Source of the DNA: an uncultured Winogradskyella sp. | Lineage (GTDB): Bacteria; Bacteroidota; Bacteroidia; Flavobacteriales; Flavobacteriaceae | Assembly: GCF_947495255.1 (NCBI RefSeq) | Contig: NZ_CANLYI010000008.1 | Location: 186,001 to 250,000, forward strand | Reading direction: 5' to 3' | DNA: 64,000 nucleotides | Part shown: positions 39,466 through 48,433 of the stretch, in pieces | How positions within the stretch are numbered: position 1 is the stretch's first letter | How the letters are laid out: every line of letters starts with the position of its first letter | Position numbers and translations under genes: made by a program | Notes under the pieces: generated by a model | Databases searched by the model: none | What the model saw: the letters and a program-made list of their open reading frames with translations, nothing else | Told to the model about the DNA's origin: nothing

Positions 39466-40302
39466 ATGAACAAGCTTGTAATCGTCCTATTTTTAGTTTT
39501 TAACTTTGGCAATGCTCAAGACCAAAACTATCTAGAATTTAGTAAAGAATTTGAAATTAACGAAAAGGTCTATCTATTTGGAGACAACGTGAAATTAAGA
39601 AAATCACCTTCAACAAATTCTGAAATCATAACACTTCTAAAAATTGGAGAACCTTTAAAAATAGTAGAAAAAAGTACAGAAACTTTAATGTACAATGGTA
39701 TAGATTCACCTTGGTATAAAGTAAAATACAATAATCAGCAAGGCTATGTACTTGGTGGATTAATCTCTGCAACTGAAAAGAAAGATGGTAATGTTAGATT
39801 CCTTTTCAACTTTGAAATCGAAGATTCTAAACTATACGTAACAACAAGAGTTTTAACTGATACAACATCCAAATATTTTGAAAACAAATCAGAATTTAGA
39901 GGTGATAATTATTTATTTACAATTCATTTCTATGATAATAAAGGTATTGAAGACATTAACAATATCCTATTTGTTAATTATGTACCAGAATCTTGTGGAG
40001 CAAACTCAGGTGGTTACTACCTTTTTCTAGATGATAATGGATTATACAAAGTTTTAGACTTAAGGTCTGGTGCAGATATTGGCTTTTGGGAGTCCGAAAC
40101 TTTAATTTTCCCAAATGACCCAAATGGAGAAAAAGACAAGATTATCTTTTTAAAGGAAGATGGACAATATCCAGATGATGAAGAATCAGACGATGAACCC
40201 ATTTGGGAAAAAACGAGTAGTATTAAAATTGATTTAAAATGGGTGGACTCTAAAGTTTCACCTAATCCTAGAACTGTTTTAGACAAGATTGGTGACTATT
40301 AA
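39466..40302 (+). CDS. Secreted SH3-domain protein
   Basis: A 278-residue protein with signal peptide (VFNFGNAQ). Residues about 30-100 form a bacterial SH3 domain (DNVKLRKSPSTNSEIITLL ... SPWYKVKYNNQQGYVLGGLI), a fold used for peptidoglycan or ligand binding. The C-terminal half has beta strands with a GANSGGYYLFLDDNGLYK segment and an acidic stretch (QYPDDEESDDEPIWE) of unknown role. An earlier TTG at 39433 adds 11 residues before the signal, so the ATG at 39466 is preferred. Confidence 0.75.
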   Translation: MNKLVIVLFLVFNFGNAQDQNYLEFSKEFEINEKVYLFGDNVKLRKSPSTNSEIITLLKIGEPLKIVEKSTETLMYNGIDSPWYKVKYNNQQGYVLGGLISATEKKDGNVRFLFNFEIEDSKLYVTTRVLTDTTSKYFENKSEFRGDNYLFTIHFYDNKGIEDINNILFVNYVPESCGANSGGYYLFLDDNGLYKVLDLRSGADIGFWESETLIFPNDPNGEKDKIIFLKEDGQYPDDEESDDEPIWEKTSSIKIDLKWVDSKVSPNPRTVLDKIGDY

Positions 40303-40496
40303 ATCTTATTACCAACTACTTACTCTTCGTTTTTAAGTTTCTTTAACTAAAGGAATTACAACTTTAAGATTCCTATAACTTTTACATTATATTTTTAGTC
40401 TATGTTTGAGACAGTATAAATTATTAGCGAAATTATTTAATACCCTAAGCAACCTTTTATCATAAAACTACGTCTTCATATATGTAAGGCATAATG

Positions 40497-40514
40497 TTTG
40501 TGATAAATCACAAA
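40497..40514. promoter_or_regulatory. Perfect 18-base palindrome upstream of the DUF5686 gene
   Basis: TTTGTGATAAATCACAAA reads the same on both strands. It lies 37 bases before the ATG of the gene at 40551. The form TGTGA-N4-TCACA resembles a CRP-type half-site pair with narrower spacing. It is in the 248-base gap, which otherwise shows nothing clear. Confidence 0.45.
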
Positions 40515-40550
40515 TCTTAAGTCATTACCTAATCATCAATCTAAAATAAT

Positions 40551-43016
40551 ATGCAAAAAAAACTACTCTTCATCTTTTTAATTGCGTTCAGTACAATGGT
40601 TTCTGCTCAAATTACCGGAAACATCACAGATCAAAACAATAATCCGCTTCCCTTTGTAAACATTTTAATCGAAAACACATACAAAGGCACAACGAGTAAT
40701 GACGACGGTTATTACGAGCTTAACATTTCTCAAACAAAAGACTACACCATCATTTATAGTTATTTGGGCTATAAAACGGTTAAAAAATCAGTTTCAATTT
40801 CAAAATTCCCTTATCAATTAGATATTTCTTTAGAGGAAGAATCTGTCTCTCTTGGCGAAGTTGTAATAGATGCAGAAAACGATCCTGCAAATGCAATTAT
40901 GAGACAAGCCATTGCGCAACGCCAAGCTAATCTCGAAAAAATTGAGTCTTTTAAAGCCGATTTCTATTCTAGAGGATTAATAAAAATAAAGAATGCTCCA
41001 GAAAAAATAATGGGTCAAGAAGTTGGCGATTTAGGTGGTGGATTAGATTCTACAAGAAGTGGAATTATTTATTTATCTGAAACCATTTCAAAAATTCAAT
41101 TTTTAAGTCCAGATAAATTAAAAGAAAAAATTAACGCTTCAAAAATTAGTGGTAACAGTAATGGTTTTAGCTTTAATACAGCTTTAGAAGTGGACTTCAA
41201 TTTCTACAATAACACAATAAATTTCGGTAACGAAATTATATCACCAATCGCTAACAATGCCTTTGGTTACTACAAATACAAGCTAGATGGTGTTTTTTAT
41301 GATGACAGAGGTAATTTAATAAACAAAGTTAAAGTAACTCCAAAACGTAAAAACGACCCTGTTTTCTCTGGCTATATTTATATTGTAGAAGACCAATGGG
41401 ATATTTATGCATTAGAATTAGATATTACAGGTGTTCAAGCCAAAAATCCGGCTGTAGATATTATCTCACTACAACAGAGCTTTTCTTATTCTGAAAGCAA
41501 TGATATTTGGGCAAAAATCTCTCAGAGTATCGATTTCAAATACGGATTATTCGGCATAAAAGGAGATGGTCGTTTTACTGCCGTTTATAGCAATTACGAA
41601 TTCAATTCAGGATTAACCCGAAAGGATTTTAATAAAGAAATTGTCTCTTTTGAAAACGAAGCCAATAAAAAAGACTCTTTATTCTGGAATAAAATTAGAC
41701 CTGTTCCTCTTACTTTAGAAGAACGTAACGACTATGTTACAAAAGATAGCATTCAAATTGTGCATGAGTCTAAACCTTATTTAGATTCTGTAGATCACGC
41801 TAAAAACAAATTCAAAATTGGAAATATTTTAGGCTACACCTATCAAAATTCGCATAAAAACTATCGTTTAGGGTTTGACATACCTCCTACTGCTACTCAG
41901 TTTAACACCGTACAAGGTTTCGCCGTTGGAGCAAACGTGTTTTATACTAAAGGCTATGATGATTATAAACGTTATTTAACCGTAAACGGAAATCTTCAAT
42001 ATGGAATTTCAGATGATAGATTACGAGCAACGGGTGGAGCAACTTATAAATTTAATAGCGTAAGCAATTCATATTTAACTTTATATGGAGGCGTTACAAC
42101 CGTTCAATTTAATCCTGCAGATCCAATTTCACCATTAATAAATGGTATCAGCTCATTGTTTTTTGAGGATAACTACATGAAAATCTACGACAAGAGTTTT
42201 GTTACCGCTAATTATTCGGAAGAACTCTTTAACGGATTTAGGCTGTTTACAGGTTTAACTTACGAAAGACGAAAAGCACTTTTCAACACCACAGACCAAA
42301 CTTATATTAATGATGATAACGATGCTTACACAAGCAATAATCCATTAAATGAATTGGCTTACGGAGTTGCACCTTTCCAAACACATAACATGCTAAAAGG
42401 TGTAATCAATGCTCGTATAAACTTTGGGCAAGAATACATGAGTTATCCTGATGCCAAGTACAATGTTGGAAATGATGATTATCCAACGTTACATTTAGGT
42501 TACGAAAAAGCATTTGGAGCGACTGTGGATGATTATAATTTTGACCAGATTAAGATTCGCTTAACACAATCCTTTAATGTAAAAGATAAAGGTAGATTTA
42601 ACTATAATCTAAAAGCCGGAAAGTTTTTTAATGCAGACGATATCGCGTTTATGGATTACCAACATTTTAATGGTAACCAAACACACGTAAGCTTTGATGG
42701 CAACTACACTAATGTATTTAACAATTTAGATTACTATTCCGCAAGCACAAACGATTCTTATTTTGAAGCGCATGCCGAACACGATTTTAATGGATTTCTT
42801 TTAGGAAAAGTTCCATTAATAAACAAGTTGAATTTCAATTTAGTAATTGGTGCTCATTTATTAGCAACTCCAGATGTTAAGCCTTATCAAGAGTATTCAA
42901 TTGGTTTAGATAATATTGGTTTCGGAAAATGGCGTTTCTTAAGAGTAGATTATTTACGGTCCTACCAAAGCGGATTTAAAAGTGATGCAATTGTATTTGG
43001 TTTGAAATTCTTTTAA
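40551..43016 (+). CDS. DUF5686 family outer membrane protein with CarboxypepD_reg-like domain
   Basis: An 821-residue protein. Signal peptide 1-20, then a CarboxypepD_reg-like domain (ITGNITDQNNNPLPFVNIL ... TYKGTTSNDDGYYEL) at 20-105, then the DUF5686 region: APEKIMGQEVGDLGGGLDS, ITGVQAKNPAVDIISLQQSF and a C-terminal half with repeated amphipathic strands ending in GLKFF, consistent with an outer membrane barrel. Widespread in Bacteroidota; the role is unknown. The next gene begins 9 bases after its stop, so the two form one unit. A palindrome lies upstream. Confidence 0.85.
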   Translation: MQKKLLFIFLIAFSTMVSAQITGNITDQNNNPLPFVNILIENTYKGTTSNDDGYYELNISQTKDYTIIYSYLGYKTVKKSVSISKFPYQLDISLEEESVSLGEVVIDAENDPANAIMRQAIAQRQANLEKIESFKADFYSRGLIKIKNAPEKIMGQEVGDLGGGLDSTRSGIIYLSETISKIQFLSPDKLKEKINASKISGNSNGFSFNTALEVDFNFYNNTINFGNEIISPIANNAFGYYKYKLDGVFYDDRGNLINKVKVTPKRKNDPVFSGYIYIVEDQWDIYALELDITGVQAKNPAVDIISLQQSFSYSESNDIWAKISQSIDFKYGLFGIKGDGRFTAVYSNYEFNSGLTRKDFNKEIVSFENEANKKDSLFWNKIRPVPLTLEERNDYVTKDSIQIVHESKPYLDSVDHAKNKFKIGNILGYTYQNSHKNYRLGFDIPPTATQFNTVQGFAVGANVFYTKGYDDYKRYLTVNGNLQYGISDDRLRATGGATYKFNSVSNSYLTLYGGVTTVQFNPADPISPLINGISSLFFEDNYMKIYDKSFVTANYSEELFNGFRLFTGLTYERRKALFNTTDQTYINDDNDAYTSNNPLNELAYGVAPFQTHNMLKGVINARINFGQEYMSYPDAKYNVGNDDYPTLHLGYEKAFGATVDDYNFDQIKIRLTQSFNVKDKGRFNYNLKAGKFFNADDIAFMDYQHFNGNQTHVSFDGNYTNVFNNLDYYSASTNDSYFEAHAEHDFNGFLLGKVPLINKLNFNLVIGAHLLATPDVKPYQEYSIGLDNIGFGKWRFLRVDYLRSYQSGFKSDAIVFGLKFF

Positions 43017-43025
43017 CTTTATAGC

Positions 43026-43544
43026 ATGAAAAAAATCATATTAATACTATTCTTATTTTCATTTGTAACATTTGCTCAAGAAAAAAAAGACTATTCAAAA
43101 AACGTTGCCACCTTAGATAGCACAATTGCGACTTTATATTCAGTAATTTCTGGTGATAAAGGTGTAAAACGCGATTGGGCTTTATTTAAACATCTCTTCA
43201 AAAAAGATGCAAAACTCATCGCAACCGGAAAAAACCCAAAAGGAGAAACTGTTGTCCGTTATATGTCTACCGAAGACTATATAAACACTTCAGGTAATTG
43301 GTTAGTAGAAAACGGTTTTCATGAAGTTGAAATTAATCGAGAAACTCAAGTTTTTGGAAATATAGCGCACGTTTTCACGACTTACGAAGCCTTTAAAAGC
43401 AAAGACGACAAAGAACCTTTTATGAGAGGTATCAATAGTGTTCAATTATTTAATGACGGAAAACGTTGGTGGATTATTAATATTTACTGGACACAAGAAT
43501 CTGATGAAAATCCTATTCCTGAGGTTTATTTGTCTAAAAATTAA
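43026..43544 (+). CDS. Secreted NTF2-like protein
   Basis: A 172-residue protein with a signal peptide (FVTFAQ). The rest resembles the NTF2/SnoaL-like cone fold (DWALFKHLFKKDAKLIATG ... GNIAHVFTTYEAF ... GINSVQLFNDGKRWWIINIYW), used for binding small molecules or as isomerases. The catalytic role cannot be assigned. It directly follows the DUF5686 gene. Confidence 0.8.
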   Translation: MKKIILILFLFSFVTFAQEKKDYSKNVATLDSTIATLYSVISGDKGVKRDWALFKHLFKKDAKLIATGKNPKGETVVRYMSTEDYINTSGNWLVENGFHEVEINRETQVFGNIAHVFTTYEAFKSKDDKEPFMRGINSVQLFNDGKRWWIINIYWTQESDENPIPEVYLSKN

Positions 43545-43564
43545 TAGACTTTAAACACTAATCT

Positions 43565-43640
43565 CTATTTCGTTAGAAATCTTCTCGATACAAAGTTTCA
43601 AAAAAAGAAATTTCACTCGAAGTGACGTTAGCTACAAAAT
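43565..43640. repeat. Dispersed intergenic repeat, copy C
   Basis: Contains TTCTCGATACAAA (43582-43594), identical to part of copy A, and the palindromic TCACTCGAAGTGACG (43613-43627), related to segments of copies A and B. It sits between convergent genes. Confidence 0.55.
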
Positions 43641-43662
43641 TTTGATTCTTTTTCGAAAAAAA

Positions 43663-44304
43663 CTAATTCTTATCTTCTAACATGGGTACAAATCTAAAAT
43701 CACCAAATTCATGTTTTTCAAATTCTTTTGGCCCTTTTCTAATAAACATCGTCATTACTTGTACATCGTCACCTACAGGTATTACTAAACGTCCACCAAT
43801 AGCCAACTGACTCAATAACGGATTAGGTACATAAGGCGCGCCAGCAGTTACAATAATACTTTGAAAAGGTGCTTCTTCTGGTAATCCTTTATAACCATCA
43901 CCAAATATTAATTGTTTTGCTCTATAGCCAATTTTAGGTAAAAACTTAGATGTTTTTTTAAATAGTTCTTGCTGACGTTCTATACTATAAACCTTAGCTC
44001 CAAGTTCTAATAGTACAGCTGTCTGGTAACCACTACCTGTCCCTATTTCTAAAACTTTATCACCTTGTTTTACTTGTAATAATTCAGATTGAAAAGCTAC
44101 AGTATAAGGTTGAGAAATCGTTTGATCAGCAGCAATAGGAAATGCTTTATCTTGGTAAGCATGGTCAATAAAACCAGAATCCATAAACAAATGTCTAGGT
44201 ATTTTTCCAATAGCCTTTAAGACTCCTTGGTTTTTAATTTCTTTTTTTATCAGAGTTTCAACAAGTTGTTGGCGCATTCCTTGATGCTTAAATGTGTCTT
44301 TCAA
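43663..44304 (-). CDS. pcm: Protein-L-isoaspartate O-methyltransferase
   Basis: Repairs damaged proteins by methylating isoaspartyl residues with S-adenosylmethionine. It has 213 residues. Motifs: the N-terminal segment RHLFMDSGF, AYQDKAFPIAADQTISQP, SAM-binding VLEIGTGSGYQTAVLLELGA, and TAGAPYVPNPLLSQL with GGRLVIPVG. The start is TTG at 44304, since MKDTFKHQG fits homologues. A hairpin (AGCGTA/TACGCT at 44305-44324) lies directly before the start. It is divergent from the Gfo/Idh gene. Confidence 0.95.
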   Translation of the reverse strand: MKDTFKHQGMRQQLVETLIKKEIKNQGVLKAIGKIPRHLFMDSGFIDHAYQDKAFPIAADQTISQPYTVAFQSELLQVKQGDKVLEIGTGSGYQTAVLLELGAKVYSIERQQELFKKTSKFLPKIGYRAKQLIFGDGYKGLPEEAPFQSIIVTAGAPYVPNPLLSQLAIGGRLVIPVGDDVQVMTMFIRKGPKEFEKHEFGDFRFVPMLEDKN

Positions 44305-44432
44305 AGCGTAGTTTAGTTTACGCTAAATTAATTTAAAGATGCAGAATTTCAAAGAAAGAATTTAAACAATATTTTATTATCATTTTCGCAGTATTTTATA
44401 TTTTCTTTTTTCAATTTCTGAGCGAAAACGAC

Positions 44433-44440
44433 TATTTTTG
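44433..44440 (+). promoter_or_regulatory. -7 box of the Gfo/Idh gene
   Basis: TATTTTTG, 16 bases before the ATG at 44457. No clear -33 element was found. Confidence 0.4.
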
Positions 44441-44456
44441 TTAAAAACAGAAAAAC

Positions 44457-45416
44457 ATGCTAAAAGCTGGTGTTCTTGGTGCTGGTCACCTCGGAAAAAT
44501 ACATTTAAGGTTACTTAACCAATCTAATAAATATGATCTCGTTGGTTTTTACGATGCAGATCCAGAAAATGCAAAACTTGTAGTTGAAGAATTCGGTTAT
44601 AAATATTTTGATTCTATAGACGATTTAATCGATGCTGTAGATGTTGTAGATATTGTTACGCCAACGCTTTCTCACTACGATTGCGCTAAAGTAGCTATCA
44701 AAAAAGGAAAACATATTTTTATAGAAAAACCAATTACCAACAGAGTAGAAGAAGCTGAAACCATTAGAACTTTGGTTGCAGAACATGGTGTAAAAGGTCA
44801 AGTTGGACATGTAGAGCGATTTAATCCTGCATTTATTGGCGTAAAAGACCAGATAGTAAACCCTATGTTTATTGAGTGTCACAGATTAGCAGAGTTTAAT
44901 CCTCGTGGCACTGATGTACCTGTGGTTTTAGACTTAATGATCCATGATATTGATATCATTTTAAGTGTAGTACAATCACCTGTAAAACATATTTCTGCAA
45001 GTGGCGTTTCTGTAGTGAGTGAAACACCAGATATTGCCAATGCAAGAATTGAGTTTAAAAACGGTTGTGTCGCTAATTTAACAGCAAGTAGAATTTCATT
45101 AAAGAACATGCGTAAAACGCGATTCTTTCAAAAAGATGCTTACATCTCTGTAGATTTTCTTGAAAAGAAATGTGAGGTCGTAAAAATGAAAGATGCACCA
45201 GATAATCCTGGTGATTTTGATATGATTCTTCAGAATGCAGAAGGTATTAAAAAACAAATCTATTTTGACAATCCAGAAATAACCAATAACAATGCTATTT
45301 TAGATGAGTTAGAAACATTCGCTGATGCAATTAATAATAACACTAAGCCAGTGGTTACTTTGCATGATGGCACGGAAGCTTTACGAGTTGCTAATATGAT
45401 TATTAATCAGTTTTAA
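44457..45416 (+). CDS. Gfo/Idh/MocA family oxidoreductase
   Basis: A 319-residue NAD(P)-dependent dehydrogenase. Rossmann motif GVLGAGHLGKIH at 5-16, the EKPITN motif with catalytic Lys near residue 93, and the C-terminal domain with VPVVLDLMIHDIDIILS giving the Asp and His. The substrate cannot be told; members act on sugars, inositols and other hydroxy compounds. It starts the long plus-strand run and lies 39 bases before the 3-hydroxybutyryl-CoA dehydrogenase gene. Confidence 0.85.
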   Translation: MLKAGVLGAGHLGKIHLRLLNQSNKYDLVGFYDADPENAKLVVEEFGYKYFDSIDDLIDAVDVVDIVTPTLSHYDCAKVAIKKGKHIFIEKPITNRVEEAETIRTLVAEHGVKGQVGHVERFNPAFIGVKDQIVNPMFIECHRLAEFNPRGTDVPVVLDLMIHDIDIILSVVQSPVKHISASGVSVVSETPDIANARIEFKNGCVANLTASRISLKNMRKTRFFQKDAYISVDFLEKKCEVVKMKDAPDNPGDFDMILQNAEGIKKQIYFDNPEITNNNAILDELETFADAINNNTKPVVTLHDGTEALRVANMIINQF

Positions 45417-45455
45417 TTCAACTTCAACTACACAAACTTTTCAACTTTTAAATTA

Positions 45456-46346
45456 ATGAAAAACATAGCAGTTATAGGTGCAGGAACCATGGGAAATGGA
45501 ATTGCCCACACATTTGCACAATCGGGATTTAATGTACAGCTTATAGATATTAGTGAAGACTCTTTAAAACGAGGCATGGATACCATTGCTCGAAATTTAG
45601 ACAGAATGGTTGCTAAAGAAAAAATTAGTGAAGCTGATAAATTAACTACTTTAGGTAATATAACAACATTTACAAGCACTGAAGACGGTGTTAAAAATGC
45701 TGACTTAGTCGTTGAAGCTGCAACTGAAAATCTAGATTTAAAACTAAAAATATTTAAGCAGTTAAATGCTGTCTGTGGTGATAAAACCATTTTAGCGACA
45801 AACACATCTTCAATTTCTATTACTCAGATTGCTGCAGTAACATCGAGACCAGAGAAAGTTATTGGTATGCATTTTATGAATCCTGTGCCAATTATGAAAT
45901 TGGTTGAAATCATTAGAGGTTACAGCACAAGTGATGAAGTAACTTCTACAATCATGGAATTATCTAAAACGTTAGGTAAAACACCAACAGAAGTTAACGA
46001 TTATCCTGGTTTTGTAGCTAACCGAATTTTAATGCCAATGATTAACGAATCTATTGAAACACTTTACAATGGTGTTGCTGGTGTTGAAGAAATTGATACG
46101 GTTATGAAATTAGGAATGGCACATCCAATGGGTCCTTTGCAATTAGCAGATTTTATTGGATTAGATGTTTGTTTATCTATTCTTAATGTAATGTATGATG
46201 GTTTTAAAAACCCCAAATATGCACCTTGTCCTCTACTCGTTAATATGGTAATGGCTGGGAAATTAGGTATTAAATCTGGTGAAGGATTTTATGATTACGC
46301 TGAGAGTAGAAAAGCTGAGAAGGTTTCTGTACAATTCTCAAAGTAA
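45456..46346 (+). CDS. 3-hydroxybutyryl-CoA dehydrogenase
   Basis: NAD(P)-dependent conversion of acetoacetyl-CoA to 3-hydroxybutyryl-CoA or the reverse. It has 296 residues, the size of single-domain Hbd/PaaH enzymes. Motifs: VIGAGTMGNGIAHTFAQSG, VVEAATENLDLK, NTSSISITQIA, and catalytic His in GMHFMNPVPIMKLVE, then NDYPGFVANRI and GMAHPMGPLQLADFIGLD. It probably acts in fatty or amino acid breakdown or in storage-polymer metabolism. Cytoplasmic. Confidence 0.93.
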   Translation: MKNIAVIGAGTMGNGIAHTFAQSGFNVQLIDISEDSLKRGMDTIARNLDRMVAKEKISEADKLTTLGNITTFTSTEDGVKNADLVVEAATENLDLKLKIFKQLNAVCGDKTILATNTSSISITQIAAVTSRPEKVIGMHFMNPVPIMKLVEIIRGYSTSDEVTSTIMELSKTLGKTPTEVNDYPGFVANRILMPMINESIETLYNGVAGVEEIDTVMKLGMAHPMGPLQLADFIGLDVCLSILNVMYDGFKNPKYAPCPLLVNMVMAGKLGIKSGEGFYDYAESRKAEKVSVQFSK

Positions 46347-46387
46347 CTTCATGCTTGTCATTACAATGGCAGGAGCCAAAAAATAAT

Positions 46388-47023
46388 ATGAAGTATCAAT
46401 TAATATATTGTCTTTTCTGTTTTGTAGTATTGTCTTGTAACAATAAAACAAAGAATACTGACTCAGATAATTCAAATATAGCCGAAGTATTAAAGGATAC
46501 AATAATTGAGATAGAACAACAAAAAGATTACAAAACACTTATTTTAAAAGATACGACGTTTATATCCGAAGGTTTCGATTTTCCGGTTGGAAAACCTAAT
46601 GCAAAAGGCTATTATAATGCTCAAAAGTTTCAAGAGAACAACTATTTAGGAGATGATTGGAATGGTGTTGGAGGAGGAAATTCAGACTTAGGAGACCCTA
46701 TTTACGCCATAGCTAATGGATATATTAGTGAAGTTAAAGATTATGAAGGTGGCTGGGGAAATGTGATAAGAATTGTGCATTTACATAACAATCAACTTTA
46801 CGAGTCACTGTATGCACATTGCGATTCTATTTTAGTAAATTCTAATCGTTTTATAAAAAAAGGAGAACAAGTTGCCACTATAGGAAATTGTAATGGAGCG
46901 TATTTTGCACATCTTCATCTCGAAATTAGAAATGAAGTAGATTTAGATATTGGTGGTGGTTATTCTGAAGATACAACTGGCTATTTAGACCCAACCGATT
47001 TTATTAAAAAAAACAGAAACTAA
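46388..47023 (+). CDS. M23-like peptidase lipoprotein with altered zinc ligand
   Basis: A 211-residue lipoprotein (lipobox FVVLSC, Cys17). The mature part has the M23 (LytM-type) endopeptidase fold: DWNGVGGGNSDLGDPIYAIA, WGNVIRIVHLHNN, SLYAHCDSI and the HLHLE motif (His175, His177). The first zinc-ligand motif, normally HxGxD, reads YLGDD, with Tyr86 in place of His. M23 enzymes cut peptidoglycan cross-bridges; this one may be inactive or use altered metal binding. I chose the ATG at 46388 because it begins the signal peptide. A DUF1015 gene follows at once. Confidence 0.85.
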   Translation: MKYQLIYCLFCFVVLSCNNKTKNTDSDNSNIAEVLKDTIIEIEQQKDYKTLILKDTTFISEGFDFPVGKPNAKGYYNAQKFQENNYLGDDWNGVGGGNSDLGDPIYAIANGYISEVKDYEGGWGNVIRIVHLHNNQLYESLYAHCDSILVNSNRFIKKGEQVATIGNCNGAYFAHLHLEIRNEVDLDIGGGYSEDTTGYLDPTDFIKKNRN

Positions 47024-47024
47024 A

Positions 47025-48263
47025 GTGGTAAAAATCATCCCGTTTAAAGCCGTAAAACCAACAAGAGCTATTGTTGGTCTTGTGGCATCGCGTCCGTATC
47101 AAAGCTATACTTTAGATGAACGCGAATCTCGAATGGCATATAATCCATACAGTTTTCTTCATATTGTAAATCCTGGTTATAAATACGCACAAGAAGTTAC
47201 AGGCGAAGAACGCTATAAACTTGTAAAAAATAGATACTCAGAATTTAAGGAAGATGGTGTTTTTGTTCAAGATGAAAAACCTTCGTTTTATGTTTATAAA
47301 ATTGTAAATCGACTTGGCCAAGAATTCTGTGGAATTATAGCTGCAACAAGTGCTGAAGATTACGAAAAAAACGTAATTAAAAAACATGAAGACACTATAG
47401 CTAAACGCGAAGAAACCTTTAAAAGTTATCTTCAAACGGTTGGTTTTAATGCAGAACCTGTGCTTCTCACCTATCCTGATAATACTACAATTGCAGAAAT
47501 TATAAAGGAAACACAAAAGGGTTATGCCGAGTTTGAATTTACAATGACCTACAGAGACACACATTATTTATGGAAAATAGATAATGCAGAAACTATTAAG
47601 ACGATTCAGCATGAATTCAGTAAAATGAACACGGTTTATATTGCAGATGGTCATCACAGATCAGCTTCATCTTATTTGTTATATAAAGATGAAAAAGCAA
47701 AAAATCCAAATCATAATGGAAGCGAATCATATAACTTTTTTATGTCGTATTTAATACCCGAATCCAATTTGGTTATTCACGAATTTAATAGACTCATAAA
47801 AGATTTAAACGGCTTAACAAAAGAAGAGTTTTTAATAAAATTAGATGCTTCTTATCGAATTGAAAACAGAGGTTTAATACCTTATAATCCTTCAAAAGCA
47901 CATCATTTTAGTATGTATTTAGATGGAGAATTTTATTCGCTCTATTTACGAAAAGGCAATTACGATTTTAAAACCGCTTTAGACGAATTAGATGCACAAT
48001 TGCTTTATAAAACCATACTTAAACCTATTTTAGAAATTGAAGATTTAAGACACGATAATCGTATTGCATACGTTAATGGTAAACACGAAATGATTACTAT
48101 TAAAAGCAGTGTTGATAATGGTGAATTTAAAGTTGGTTTTGGCATGTGTCCTTCAAACGTAGAACAGATGAAGCAAATTGCAGACGAAGGCTTAACCATG
48201 CCACCAAAAAGCACTTATATTTTACCTAAATTGAGAAGTGGAATTACTATATATGAGTATTAA
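47025..48263 (+). CDS. DUF1015 family protein
   Basis: A 412-residue protein of the DUF1015 family, from residues 1-410. Family features seen: IIPFKAVKPTRAIVGLVASRPY, NPYSFLHIVNPG, GIIAATSAEDYEKNVIKKHEDT and IADGHHRSASSY. No signal peptide. The biochemical role is not established. The start is GTG at 47025, one base after the previous stop, which points to coupled translation. It is often near yggS and hbd in flavobacteria by my recollection. Confidence 0.88.
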   Translation: MVKIIPFKAVKPTRAIVGLVASRPYQSYTLDERESRMAYNPYSFLHIVNPGYKYAQEVTGEERYKLVKNRYSEFKEDGVFVQDEKPSFYVYKIVNRLGQEFCGIIAATSAEDYEKNVIKKHEDTIAKREETFKSYLQTVGFNAEPVLLTYPDNTTIAEIIKETQKGYAEFEFTMTYRDTHYLWKIDNAETIKTIQHEFSKMNTVYIADGHHRSASSYLLYKDEKAKNPNHNGSESYNFFMSYLIPESNLVIHEFNRLIKDLNGLTKEEFLIKLDASYRIENRGLIPYNPSKAHHFSMYLDGEFYSLYLRKGNYDFKTALDELDAQLLYKTILKPILEIEDLRHDNRIAYVNGKHEMITIKSSVDNGEFKVGFGMCPSNVEQMKQIADEGLTMPPKSTYILPKLRSGITIYEY

Positions 48264-48274
48264 CAATTTAATCT

Positions 48275-48358
48275 ATGAGAGCTATTCTAATTTTAATTTT
48301 ATTACTTCTTTTTTTAATTGTTAAAGTGGAAAAATTAACCAACCAAAAAGAATATTAA
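48275..48358 (+). CDS. Possible 27-residue membrane peptide
   Basis: ATG at 48275 to TAA at 48356-48358. Residues 2-17 are almost wholly Ile/Leu/Phe, one membrane helix, followed by a charged tail (KVEKLTNQKEY). It sits 11 bases after the DUF1015 stop on the same strand. No family is known to me. It may be a small single-helix protein or chance, given A+T-rich DNA. Confidence 0.3.
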   Translation: MRAILILILLLLFLIVKVEKLTNQKEY

Positions 48359-48433
48359 TTCAACAAAAGACTCAATGTATTTAGTAAATAAAGGTCTCAA
48401 TTATATTAACAATTTCAGTTCCGAAAAATAATT

